Source: a bacterium (GTDB lineage Bacteria > Bacillota_I > Bacilli_A > RFN20 > CAG-826). From it: a DNA stretch of 9,542 bases. Under the pieces are notes generated by a model. The model was given only the letters and a program-made list of their open reading frames with translations. It was not told where the DNA came from and made no database searches. The stretch lies in NCBI GenBank assembly GCA_004561785.1, contig SFUB01000050.1:1-9542 (forward strand), given 5' to 3'. Both the position numbers and the translations under genes were made by a program. Of this stretch, positions 1-5,206 are shown in pieces. How positions within the stretch are numbered: position 1 is the stretch's first letter; each line of letters begins with the position of its first letter.

Positions 1-1
1 C

Positions 2-325
2 ATCAAAAAAGAGATCCCCTGGCCCTATCCTTTAAGATGGAGAATCCAAAAAGAAGATATCGTGGACCACGACACCTTCGTGCTTTCAAACCCCAAGGGG
101 GAAATCCGCTTCCGGAACGGGCTAGGAACCTCCATCCATCTGCATTCCCAATGCCCCTATTTCGCTTTATGGACCCCGAAAGAGGACTCGAAAGACGATT
201 TCCTTTGCCTAGAATCCTGGTATGGCATCTCTCCCTATGCCGATATGCCTATGGACTTAAGCAAGCGGAAAGGGGTCAACCGCGTGGATGGGGTCCTCGT
301 TTTCGAAGATATTCTGGACTTCTGA
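2..325 (+). CDS. Aldose 1-epimerase (galactose mutarotase)-like protein, C-terminal part
   Basis: The reading frame is already open at base 2 and runs 107 codons to a TGA, so only the C-terminal third of the protein is present; the start lies outside the window. The segment FALWTPKEDSKDDFLCLESWYGIS matches in spacing and character the 'giW...pFlCiEPWyGi' block near the end of LacX/aldose 1-epimerase-like proteins (family usually near 290 residues), and the following DLSKRKGVNRVD corresponds to the family's 'dl..K.gin.l' segment. Such enzymes interconvert the anomers of aldoses in the cytoplasm. The usual EPW is ESW here. The substrate cannot be read from this fragment. The gene converges on the hydrolase gene downstream, with a hairpin between the two stops. 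Confidence 0.72.
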   Translation: MKKEIPWPYPLRWRIQKEDIVDHDTFVLSNPKGEIRFRNGLGTSIHLHSQCPYFALWTPKEDSKDDFLCLESWYGISPYADMPMDLSKRKGVNRVDGVLVFEDILDF

Positions 326-344
326 CCTCACGCAAAAGAAAAGA

Positions 345-380
345 AAACGGTCTTTGGGTCGGAGAGGCAAAAGGCCGTTT
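345..380 (-). terminator. Intrinsic terminator of the GDSL hydrolase gene, possibly bidirectional
   Basis: Arms 345-355 (AAACGGTCTTT) and 369-380 (AAAAGGCCGTTT) pair with one G-U. Read on the minus strand the stem begins at the hydrolase stop codon and is followed by a broken T tract, TTTTCTTTTCTTTT. On the plus strand there is no clear T run, so it is a weaker stop for the epimerase transcript. Confidence 0.75.
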
Positions 381-1141
381 CAATAGTCCAAAAGGTTCGT
401 GAACGCTTCCAAAATGACGTTGGCGAGGGCTTGGGAACCTTTATCGCTCGGATGAAGGCCATCATAAGTCATGTCTATGGCATCGCTTGGATAGGGGTAG
501 ACCCCGCATTCAGGGTCATAAGGGATCTGGGTGTAATTGGGATAGGGCAGATCAATGGATTCCCCGTCGATCACGCAGCGGCGGAATTTGACGGCGTTAT
601 AGCAAGAGAACCCCGCTTGCCCGTGGGTGTCAACGTTGAAGACCCCACTCTCCTGGGCTTCCTTCAAAATGCCTTCGGCGATGGTTTCCAGTTTTACCCC
701 ATCGATCGGGTCGTAGCTGCCTTTCGCGTAGTTATAAGGATCGTTTAGGCTTGTGAAATCGCTCCGTTCGACCGGATTGCAAAGTAGGATTTTGCCCGTG
801 GGGGAAACGGATTTTATGTGAGATACCAAAACCCCGAGATTGCCGAGGATCGTTCCCCGGATCCGGAAAAGATAATCGCGATGGCTGCCCAAAGGGACCC
901 CTTGGGTCCAATCGTTGGTCCCAAGGAGGATCAGATAATAATCCCCAACCGGGATTGTCACATTGAGGAAATCCTTGGTCGTCCCCCCGTTGATGCCGAG
1001 GTTGATGATTCGGCATGGGAAGGGGAGTCCGCGTTTCACCCTTCGAAGATAGCCTTCCCTCAATCGGAAGCCCGTTTCGTCGAGATGATTGCAGAGATAG
1101 GTGAAGGAATCCCCTATGGCCACGATGGTCTTTTTTCTCAT
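380..1141 (-). CDS. SGNH/GDSL-family hydrolase
   Basis: A 253-residue protein with the blocks of the SGNH hydrolase superfamily in order: block I GDSFT at residues 10-14 (nucleophile Ser12), block II-like NLGINGGT at 47-54 (oxyanion Gly), block III GTND at 74-77 (oxyanion Asn76), and block V DGLHP at 227-231 (Asp227 and His230 of the triad). The family covers esterases, lipases and carbohydrate or peptidoglycan acetyl-esterases; the substrate is not readable here. No signal peptide is visible, so it is probably cytoplasmic. A longer frame starts three codons earlier at 1150, but that ATG lies inside the likely -10 box, so the ATG at 1141, giving MRKKTIVAIGDS, is preferred. The gene converges on the epimerase fragment and diverges from recN. 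Confidence 0.88.
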   Translation of the reverse strand: MRKKTIVAIGDSFTYLCNHLDETGFRLREGYLRRVKRGLPFPCRIINLGINGGTTKDFLNVTIPVGDYYLILLGTNDWTQGVPLGSHRDYLFRIRGTILGNLGVLVSHIKSVSPTGKILLCNPVERSDFTSLNDPYNYAKGSYDPIDGVKLETIAEGILKEAQESGVFNVDTHGQAGFSCYNAVKFRRCVIDGESIDLPYPNYTQIPYDPECGVYPYPSDAIDMTYDGLHPSDKGSQALANVILEAFTNLLDY

Positions 1142-1148
1142 GAAAACC

Positions 1149-1157
1149 ATTATGCCA
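1149..1157 (-). promoter_or_regulatory. Extended -10 promoter element of the GDSL hydrolase gene
   Basis: On the minus strand TGG-CATAAT forms an extended -10 (TGn plus CATAAT, a one-base deviation). Seven bases separate it from the ATG at 1141, so transcription should begin at or next to the A of the start codon. No Shine-Dalgarno sequence is visible and no good -35 box was found. Confidence 0.55.
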
Positions 1158-1227
1158 TGGGGCCGAGAAAATCCATCCCTATTCGAGCCAAATCATGAAT
1201 ATTGGTACTTTTTGCGTGGTTTTCCGT

Positions 1228-1255
1228 CCTTTTTGGCCAGAAAATCCAAAAAAGG
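1228..1255. other. Inverted repeat in the hydrolase-recN divergent intergenic region
   Basis: CCTTTTTGG (1228-1236) pairs with CCAAAAAAGG (1246-1255) apart from one extra A, around a nine-base loop. It lies upstream of both predicted transcription starts. It could be a regulator site or have no role. The rest of 1158-1321 shows no ORF of note. Confidence 0.35.
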
Positions 1256-1321
1256 TAAGCAAGCACGGGCGAGTCTTTGGGAAGGCGCGCAAAACCTTTC
1301 TTCGCCTTCGCGGTTGTCCTT

Positions 1322-1327
1322 TATAAT
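1322..1327 (+). promoter_or_regulatory. Consensus -10 box of recN
   Basis: A perfect TATAAT lies 8 bases before the recN ATG. With the usual 6-8 base spacing, transcription starts within two bases of the start codon, so the message would be leaderless. The -35 region (about 1298-1304, TTCTTCG) is poor. No Shine-Dalgarno sequence is present in the intervening GTGGGCGT. Confidence 0.6.
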
Positions 1328-1335
1328 GTGGGCGT

Positions 1336-3009
1336 ATGCTTCTTAGATTGACCATCGCCAACTTAGCGATTCTTGAGAACGTCGATATCTCTTTCCACAA
1401 AGGCTTCACCGTCTTGATGGGCGGGACCGGGGCCGGCAAGAGCTTGATCATCGATTCCCTGTCCCTCCTTTTGGGCCAGAGGGCTTCTAGCGAGCTCATC
1501 CGTTCTGGGGAAAGCAAAGCCACCATTCGGGGTGAGTTCTCCTCCTCTTCCGTCAGGCTCAAGGGGCTGCTTGGAAGCTTAGGCGTCCCCTTCGAAGACG
1601 GGAAGCTTGTCATCGAAAGGACCATCACCAAAAGCAAAAGCGCCGTGAAGGCCAATGACGTGCCTTTGTCTTTATCCGATCTATCCAAAATCGCCCCTTA
1701 TCTCGCGAGCGTCTCTTCCCAATTCGACGCGACGAAACTCTTCAATCCCGAAAATTACCTGGCCTTGGTCGATGGCTATAAAGAAGAGGCCATCGCCCCT
1801 TATTTGGAAAGCTATTCCTCCTCTTTGTCTTCCTTCCGCGAGAAGGAGGCTCATTTCGAGGAGCTTCAGGCAAAGAAGAGAAAACTAGAGTCCGAGAAGG
1901 ATTTCTACCTTTATCAGCTCAACGAACTCAAGGCCTCCGCTTTGGAAGAGGGAGAACAAGAGAGGATTGAGAATGAGATTTCTTTGCTGAGGAACTACGA
2001 TTCGATCTATTCCTTGATCCAAGAGGCTTCCTCCTACGTCCATGGGGACGTTCTCGAAAAGCTATACGACCTCAACAAAGACGTGAAGAAGCTCGTCTCG
2101 TACCAATCCCAATACCAAGGGGATTCGGAACGGCTGGACAATGCCTACTATGAAATCGAGGACATCTTCTCGAATCTGAAAGCCAACTTCTCTTCCTTGG
2201 ATTACGATCCCGCCCGGCTGGAGGAGCTGGAGCAAAGGGACAGCGACCTCTCTTCTTTGGAACGGAAATACAAGAAGAGCATCCCTGAGCTCATCGCCTA
2301 TCAAAAAGAGCTCGAGTCTCTCCTAGGCGAAGATTCGACCTTCGAATCGGATTTAGACGAGGCGAAGGAAAACGCAGAACTTGCCCTGAAGGATTGCTTT
2401 GAGAAGGGAAAGGCCCTTTCCTCTTCTAGACGCCAGGTTGCCAAAATCATCGAGAAGGAACTGAAGAAGAGCCTCAAAGACCTTCTACTTTTGGATTCCT
2501 TCGAGATTCGCTTCGCCCCCATCCCGGAAGCCCCCGACGCTTCCTTGCTCGGGGAGAAGGGCCTCGATTCGGTCGAGTTCTACATGGAGACCAATGTGGG
2601 CGAAGGGATGAAGCCGATCGACAAGATCATCTCCGGAGGCGAAAGCAGCCGCATCTACTTGGCTTTCCAAAGCATCTTCCTCGCGGCCAACCAAGTCGGC
2701 ACGGCCATCTTCGATGAGATCGATACGGGCATATCCGGGGAAGCCTCTCAAGCGGTCGCGAAGAAGATCTATGAGATCTCCTTGCAAAGGCAAGTCTTGG
2801 CCATCACCCACGCCCCTCAGGTCGCTAGCCTCTCCGACCACGCGGTGTTGCTACGCAAGAACGTCGAAGGCGGAAGGACCTCCACCGAACTCAAGGAACT
2901 GAACCTTGAGGAGAAGATCGACGCGGTCGCCTCTTTGATCTCGAACGGAAAGATCACCGAAAGACAAAGGGAGTACGCGAAGGAAATGGTCATGAGCAAA
3001 GGGAATTAG
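1336..3009 (+). CDS. recN: DNA repair protein RecN (SMC-like ATPase)
   Basis: 557 residues, the normal RecN length. RecN is a cytoplasmic SMC-related ATPase acting early in double-strand break repair. In order: N-terminal ATPase half with Walker A GGTGAGKS (29-36), LIRSGESKATIRGEFS (55-70) typical of RecN, and a Q-loop region SSQFD (127-131). A central charged helical part (about 160-375) forms the short coiled coil. The C-terminal ATPase half has signature SGGESSRI (433-440), Walker B AIFDEIDTGISG (457-468, Asp460/Glu461) and the His-switch ITHAPQVA (490-497). Departures from the usual sequence are Gly for the common Glu at residue 30 of the P-loop, SQF where GQH is common, and THAPQVA for THLPQVA. 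All residues essential for nucleotide binding remain. The start follows from the adjacent -10 box and the family's N-terminus (MLxxLxIxNLAIxE). Confidence 0.96.
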   Translation: MLLRLTIANLAILENVDISFHKGFTVLMGGTGAGKSLIIDSLSLLLGQRASSELIRSGESKATIRGEFSSSSVRLKGLLGSLGVPFEDGKLVIERTITKSKSAVKANDVPLSLSDLSKIAPYLASVSSQFDATKLFNPENYLALVDGYKEEAIAPYLESYSSSLSSFREKEAHFEELQAKKRKLESEKDFYLYQLNELKASALEEGEQERIENEISLLRNYDSIYSLIQEASSYVHGDVLEKLYDLNKDVKKLVSYQSQYQGDSERLDNAYYEIEDIFSNLKANFSSLDYDPARLEELEQRDSDLSSLERKYKKSIPELIAYQKELESLLGEDSTFESDLDEAKENAELALKDCFEKGKALSSSRRQVAKIIEKELKKSLKDLLLLDSFEIRFAPIPEAPDASLLGEKGLDSVEFYMETNVGEGMKPIDKIISGGESSRIYLAFQSIFLAANQVGTAIFDEIDTGISGEASQAVAKKIYEISLQRQVLAITHAPQVASLSDHAVLLRKNVEGGRTSTELKELNLEEKIDAVASLISNGKITERQREYAKEMVMSKGN

Positions 3010-3037
3010 GCGATCCCTCCTTGCGCGCGATTGCAAA

Positions 3038-3051
3038 TTCGATGCATCGAA
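3038..3051. repeat. 14-bp perfect palindrome after recN
   Basis: TTCGATGCATCGAA reads the same on both strands. It lies between the recN stop and its terminator. It may be an operator for a dimeric protein, or chance. Confidence 0.4.
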
Positions 3052-3057
3052 AAAACG

Positions 3058-3083
3058 AAAGTCCGACGCCATCGGGCTTTTCT
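3058..3083 (+). terminator. Intrinsic terminator of recN
   Basis: AAAGTCCGA (3058-3066) and TCGGGCTTT (3072-3080) form a 9-bp stem with one G-U around the loop CGCCA, followed by TTTTCTAATT. It separates recN from the downstream membrane protein gene. Confidence 0.82.
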
Positions 3084-3180
3084 AATTGCGATCCCTTGCC
3101 CACCCCAGCTTTTTTGGCTATTTTTCAATTTCCTAAACCCGCCTCTAAGAAAGACGGTAGAATTGGGGACGTGCCATATA

Positions 3181-3187
3181 GAAAGGA
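3181..3187 (+). promoter_or_regulatory. Ribosome binding site deciding the start of the DUF308-like gene
   Basis: GAAAGGA ends seven bases before the ATG at 3195. This fixes the start there, not at the upstream in-frame ATG at 3021, whose extra 58 codons overlap the recN terminator. A possible -10 (TAGAAT, 3158-3163) lies upstream, but without a convincing -35. Confidence 0.6.
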
Positions 3188-3194
3188 TAAAAAC

Positions 3195-3671
3195 ATGGGT
3201 ATCGTGAAATTTACATTGAACCGCATCTGGTACGCCATCGCGATGCTGGTGATGGGAATCCTCCTCATCGTCGGGGGCGTCAACGCCGCCAACAGCATCA
3301 TGAGCGTCATCGTGACGGTGATCGGCGTCTTGGCCATCGTCTTCGGGGTCTTCTCGATCGTCGCGCATCAAATTGGATTCGGGGTCGCGGAGATCATGAT
3401 CGGCGCCTTGCTGATCTCCTTCGCCTGGACCATCGCTTGGGTGGCGTTCTTGGTGATGGGGGCCATGATGATCGTCTATGGGATCATCGGCCTTATCGGG
3501 AGGCATGGGCCTAGGAAGATCTTGAGCGACGTCGTTTCTTTGCTCTGCGGCGTCTTGATCATCCTCGTCGGCTGCGGCTGCGGCTGGGCTTGGAGCTTCG
3601 CCAACGTGTTCTTCTATGTTGCCGGGGCCTTTATGATCATCGACTCCATTCTCACTTTGGCGATGTTTTGA
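3195..3671 (+). CDS. DUF308/HdeD-like six-helix membrane protein
   Basis: 158 residues, almost wholly hydrophobic, with about six predicted membrane helices (near 12-30, 35-56, 63-79, 82-101, 112-128 and 132-154). The loop RHGPRK (103-108) is the only strongly charged interior segment. Helices occur as pairs with small-residue repeats (MGILLIVGGVN, MIGALLISF, LCGVLIILVG), the pattern of the HdeD/DUF308 family, in which pairs of helices are duplicated. HdeD is linked to acid resistance in enteric bacteria, but most DUF308 proteins have no known function and none is assigned here. A short CGCGCG run (127-130 area) is a notable cluster of cysteines. The gene stands alone between two terminators. 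Confidence 0.75.
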   Translation: MGIVKFTLNRIWYAIAMLVMGILLIVGGVNAANSIMSVIVTVIGVLAIVFGVFSIVAHQIGFGVAEIMIGALLISFAWTIAWVAFLVMGAMMIVYGIIGLIGRHGPRKILSDVVSLLCGVLIILVGCGCGWAWSFANVFFYVAGAFMIIDSILTLAMF

Positions 3672-3673
3672 TT

Positions 3674-3728
3674 TATCGGGAAAATCCGATAGAGCCGCGA
3701 ATCCTAAGGGGTTCGCGGTTTTCGTTTT
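3674..3728 (+). terminator. Intrinsic terminator of the DUF308-like gene, with a preceding small hairpin
   Basis: The main stem is CCGCGAA (3695-3701) with TTCGCGG (3712-3718), followed by TTTTCGTTTT. Just before it TATCGG (3674-3679) pairs with CCGATA (3686-3691), a second hairpin starting three bases after the stop codon. Confidence 0.85.
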
Positions 3729-3734
3729 CCGTTC

Positions 3735-3960
3735 ATTCGCTTGCTTGAAACGCCGCAAAAAGGACAGTTCGACATCGTCGCCGAAGACTCAAAACGGCAA
3801 CATCTTCTACGAATGCAAATTCACCAAAGATCCCGGCAGTTAAAATGTCGTTGACGAGGAAAAGCGCCAACTCAAAGAGCTTGGCATTCCTTATGATCGG
3901 CTTGCTGCTTTTGGCGACCGTTTTCGTTTTCCTTTTTTTTCTTCAAACGGAAGGTTCTGA
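3735..3960 (+). pseudogene. Decayed C-terminal part of a DUF234-type ATPase
   Basis: Translation in two frames gives one continuous piece of protein. Codons from about 3735 to 3791 read ...LETPQKGQFDIVAEDS. After a one-base shift near the A run 3791-3794 the reading is NGNIFYECKFTKDPGS, then TAA (3841-3843), then NVVDEEKRQLKELGIPYDRL and on to a TGA at 3958-3960. The D...ECK pattern and the 'GQFDIV..D..G.IFYE.K' wording are those of the DUF234 domain (PD-(D/E)XK nuclease-like) at the C-terminus of a family of P-loop ATPases. The ATPase part is absent, so this is a remnant with at least one frameshift and one premature stop. A plus-frame ORF at 3845-4063 with a hydrophobic N-terminus overlaps it in another frame and is treated as a shadow. 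Confidence 0.62.
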
Positions 3961-4019
3961 ATCTCCCTTGGTGGTGCGCTTTAATCGCCTCGCTCGCCCA
4001 TACCTTAATCGGGATAACT

Positions 4020-4033
4020 TTGCCCGCGGGCAA
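4020..4033. repeat. 14-bp GC-rich perfect palindrome
   Basis: TTGCCCGCGGGCAA is identical on both strands. It lies between the ATPase remnant and the short ORF at 4053, 20 bases upstream of that ORF's start. It may be an operator or a chance inverted repeat. Confidence 0.35.
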
Positions 4034-4052
4034 TCTACCTTATGGAGGGCTT

Positions 4053-4127
4053 ATGAACGCTGAAAGGATCCTCGATTCCATATTCTTCATTCCTTCAGCC
4101 AAAGACAAAAAAGCCAAGGCGTTGTAG
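4053..4127 (+). CDS. Possible 24-codon ORF with a strong ribosome binding site
   Basis: ATG at 4053 is preceded by GGAGGG (4044-4049) at a normal distance, the strongest Shine-Dalgarno match in the window. The product is MNAERILDSIFFIPSAKDKKAKAL (residues 1-24), mixed amphipathic with a basic tail; I do not recognise it. It ends inside the terminator of the opposite-strand gene. It may be a true small protein, or the start of a gene whose remainder was lost in the same decay that left the ATPase remnant upstream. Confidence 0.25.
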   Translation: MNAERILDSIFFIPSAKDKKAKAL

Positions 4128-4135
4128 CTTTGGCT
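4107..4135 (-). terminator. Intrinsic terminator of the 299-residue surface protein gene
   Basis: On the minus strand AGCCAA (4135-4130) pairs with TTGGCT (4117-4112) and runs into six T residues (4112-4107). The hairpin begins two bases after the stop codon. Confidence 0.82.
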
Positions 4136-4136
4136 T

Positions 4137-5036
4137 TCATCCTTCGCGTTTGATGGAGATGTAATCAAGATCCCCTTTGAGGGCGTAATGGGCTTCGGCC
4201 AAGGTGATTCCATCGCCGCCCCGCATCTGATTGATGTAGGAGTTGATGAGGGAATCGTTGTAGTCCAGATAGACATAGAGGGTGCAGCGCCTGGAATTCT
4301 CGCCGCCTGCGTTCTTGTATGTTACCCCGGGGATTGAGATGGTCTCTTCTTTGGAGGCGCGGACGGGATCTTGGGTTTGATCCAAAGCGATATTCCCATC
4401 CGAGTCGAGGTTCACGAAGGAATGACTGCCCCCGGAATAGACGGAGCCATCAAGCTGCCCCCCATCCCGAAAATAGGAGACGAGGGTATTGAAATTGAAG
4501 GTCCCGTTGTAGACGACGGCTTTGACGTTCAGAACCGAGGAGATGTAGCTGGACAAAGGGGCGGATTCGCTTGTGGAACCGGTGACCTCGCTACTATTCC
4601 CGCTCGGGTCGGTGACCGAACGGATGAGGGTGGAGTCGAACTCCGGGATGTGGCGGATCTTCAAAGGGAGTTCTTCCCCGTCTTGGTAGACCCCATCCGT
4701 CAAGACGAGCTTCAGGATGACCGGGGTGTAGATATTGTCGCCGGTGAAGACTTGGTCATAACGATTGAGCGCGTGGGGGGTGTCGCTGACATCAAGAGAA
4801 TAGGATCCGTTTGAGGATTGGACCATCTTATAGGAGGTCAAGCTGATATTGACGTCCTCTTCTTTCTTGACCTTGATGGCCATTCCGTTCGCATCGACCC
4901 GTTTGTTGAGGCCGAACCAAGCGAAGGTCCCATTGAGCGAGAAATAGGCGAAAAGGGCGAAGAAAAGGGTCCCTAAGGAGAGAAAGTAACTTAGCGAAGC
5001 CAAGCGGAATCCCTTTTTGTTCATTTTCTTGCTCAT
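4137..5036 (-). CDS. Predicted exported protein with SipW-cognate type signal, c-di-GMP riboswitch controlled
   Basis: 299 residues. A basic N-terminus is followed by one hydrophobic helix (about 13-33) and the motif GTFAWF (36-41), the pattern of SipW-cognate signal peptides that precede TasA/camelysin-like exported proteins. Just after it comes VDANGMAIKVK (48-58), also like that group ('v.a.Gl.i.v'). The remainder is Ser/Thr/Asp rich beta-type sequence without a membrane segment or LPXTG motif. RRCTLYVYLDYNDSLINSYI (249-268) resembles the conserved C-terminal strand of such proteins ('v.v.iWlEG.D..C...i'). I infer a secreted or surface-held structural protein, perhaps a matrix or fibre component; the partner signal peptidase is not in the window. 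The gene has its own promoter and a GEMM-I aptamer in the leader, and lies directly downstream of a larger gene with the same layout. The start is the ATG at 5036; an in-frame ATG four codons later is also possible. Confidence 0.8.
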   Translation of the reverse strand: MSKKMNKKGFRLASLSYFLSLGTLFFALFAYFSLNGTFAWFGLNKRVDANGMAIKVKKEEDVNISLTSYKMVQSSNGSYSLDVSDTPHALNRYDQVFTGDNIYTPVILKLVLTDGVYQDGEELPLKIRHIPEFDSTLIRSVTDPSGNSSEVTGSTSESAPLSSYISSVLNVKAVVYNGTFNFNTLVSYFRDGGQLDGSVYSGGSHSFVNLDSDGNIALDQTQDPVRASKEETISIPGVTYKNAGGENSRRCTLYVYLDYNDSLINSYINQMRGGDGITLAEAHYALKGDLDYISIKREG

Positions 5037-5047
5037 GCTTTTTCGAT

Positions 5048-5147
5048 AGGAAAGAGGCTGCCCTCGTGGAAGTTCAGGCAGCTGGCTGCCTGAACAAGAG
5101 GCCCTTTAGCTTTGCGTCGCTAGATTGCTCTAGGTTTGCTTTTTACG
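5048..5147 (-). ncRNA. Cyclic-di-GMP-I (GEMM-I) riboswitch aptamer, divergent copy
   Basis: On the minus strand the leader reads GCAAACC, then the GNRA-capped stem CTAGA-GCAA-TCTAG (5133-5120), then the invariant block CGACGCAAAGC (5119-5109), then GGGCCTC pairing with GAGG before GCAGCCTC. This is the order of GEMM-I: P2 with a GNRA loop, GACGCAAAGC, then the GGnCU/AGCC arm. The second arm carries an extra long hairpin, GTTCAGGCAG/CTGCCTGAAC (5072-5095). The 3' end (GCAGCCTCTTTCC) is further from consensus than in the other copy, so P1 is weak. No terminator stem follows, so control is probably at translation. Confidence 0.8.
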
Positions 5148-5152
5148 GACAA

Positions 5153-5181
5153 ATCTTAAACGGACGGGCCCTTTTCTTCAA
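5153..5181 (-). promoter_or_regulatory. Promoter of the 299-residue surface protein gene
   Basis: On the minus strand TTGAAG (5181-5176), a 17-bp spacer and TAAGAT (5158-5153) match the housekeeping sigma consensus well. Transcription would start near 5146, at the very beginning of the aptamer. Confidence 0.72.
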
Positions 5182-5205
5182 GGGTTAAGCATAGCTTAAG
5201 GCCCG
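5165..5205 (-). other. Structured intergenic segment after the large gene
   Basis: GGCCCG (5200-5205) can pair with CGGGCC (5165-5170), enclosing TTAAGC-TAT-GCTTAA (5185-5199); CCCTT/AAGGG (5169-5184) competes with the outer stem. It begins one base after the stop codon of the large gene, so it may slow or end transcription, but there is no T run. It overlaps the -35 box of the next gene. Confidence 0.4.
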
Positions 5206-5206
5206 G

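Noticed and set aside
1142..1150. Start of the GDSL hydrolase at the ATG at 1148-1150
   Set aside because: This ATG overlaps the predicted -10 box; the ATG at 1141 fits the expected transcription start.
3021..3194. N-terminal extension of the DUF308-like protein by 58 residues
   Set aside because: It overlaps the recN terminator and lacks a ribosome binding site, while the ATG at 3195 has GAAAGGA at the right distance and begins a normal family-length protein.
3845..4063. 72-codon plus-strand ORF with a hydrophobic N-terminus, looking like a small membrane protein
   Set aside because: The neighbouring frame over the same bases reads VDEEKRQLKELGIPYDRL, which continues the decayed DUF234 domain; the hydrophobic run comes from the T-rich tail of that remnant. 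No ribosome binding site precedes its ATG.
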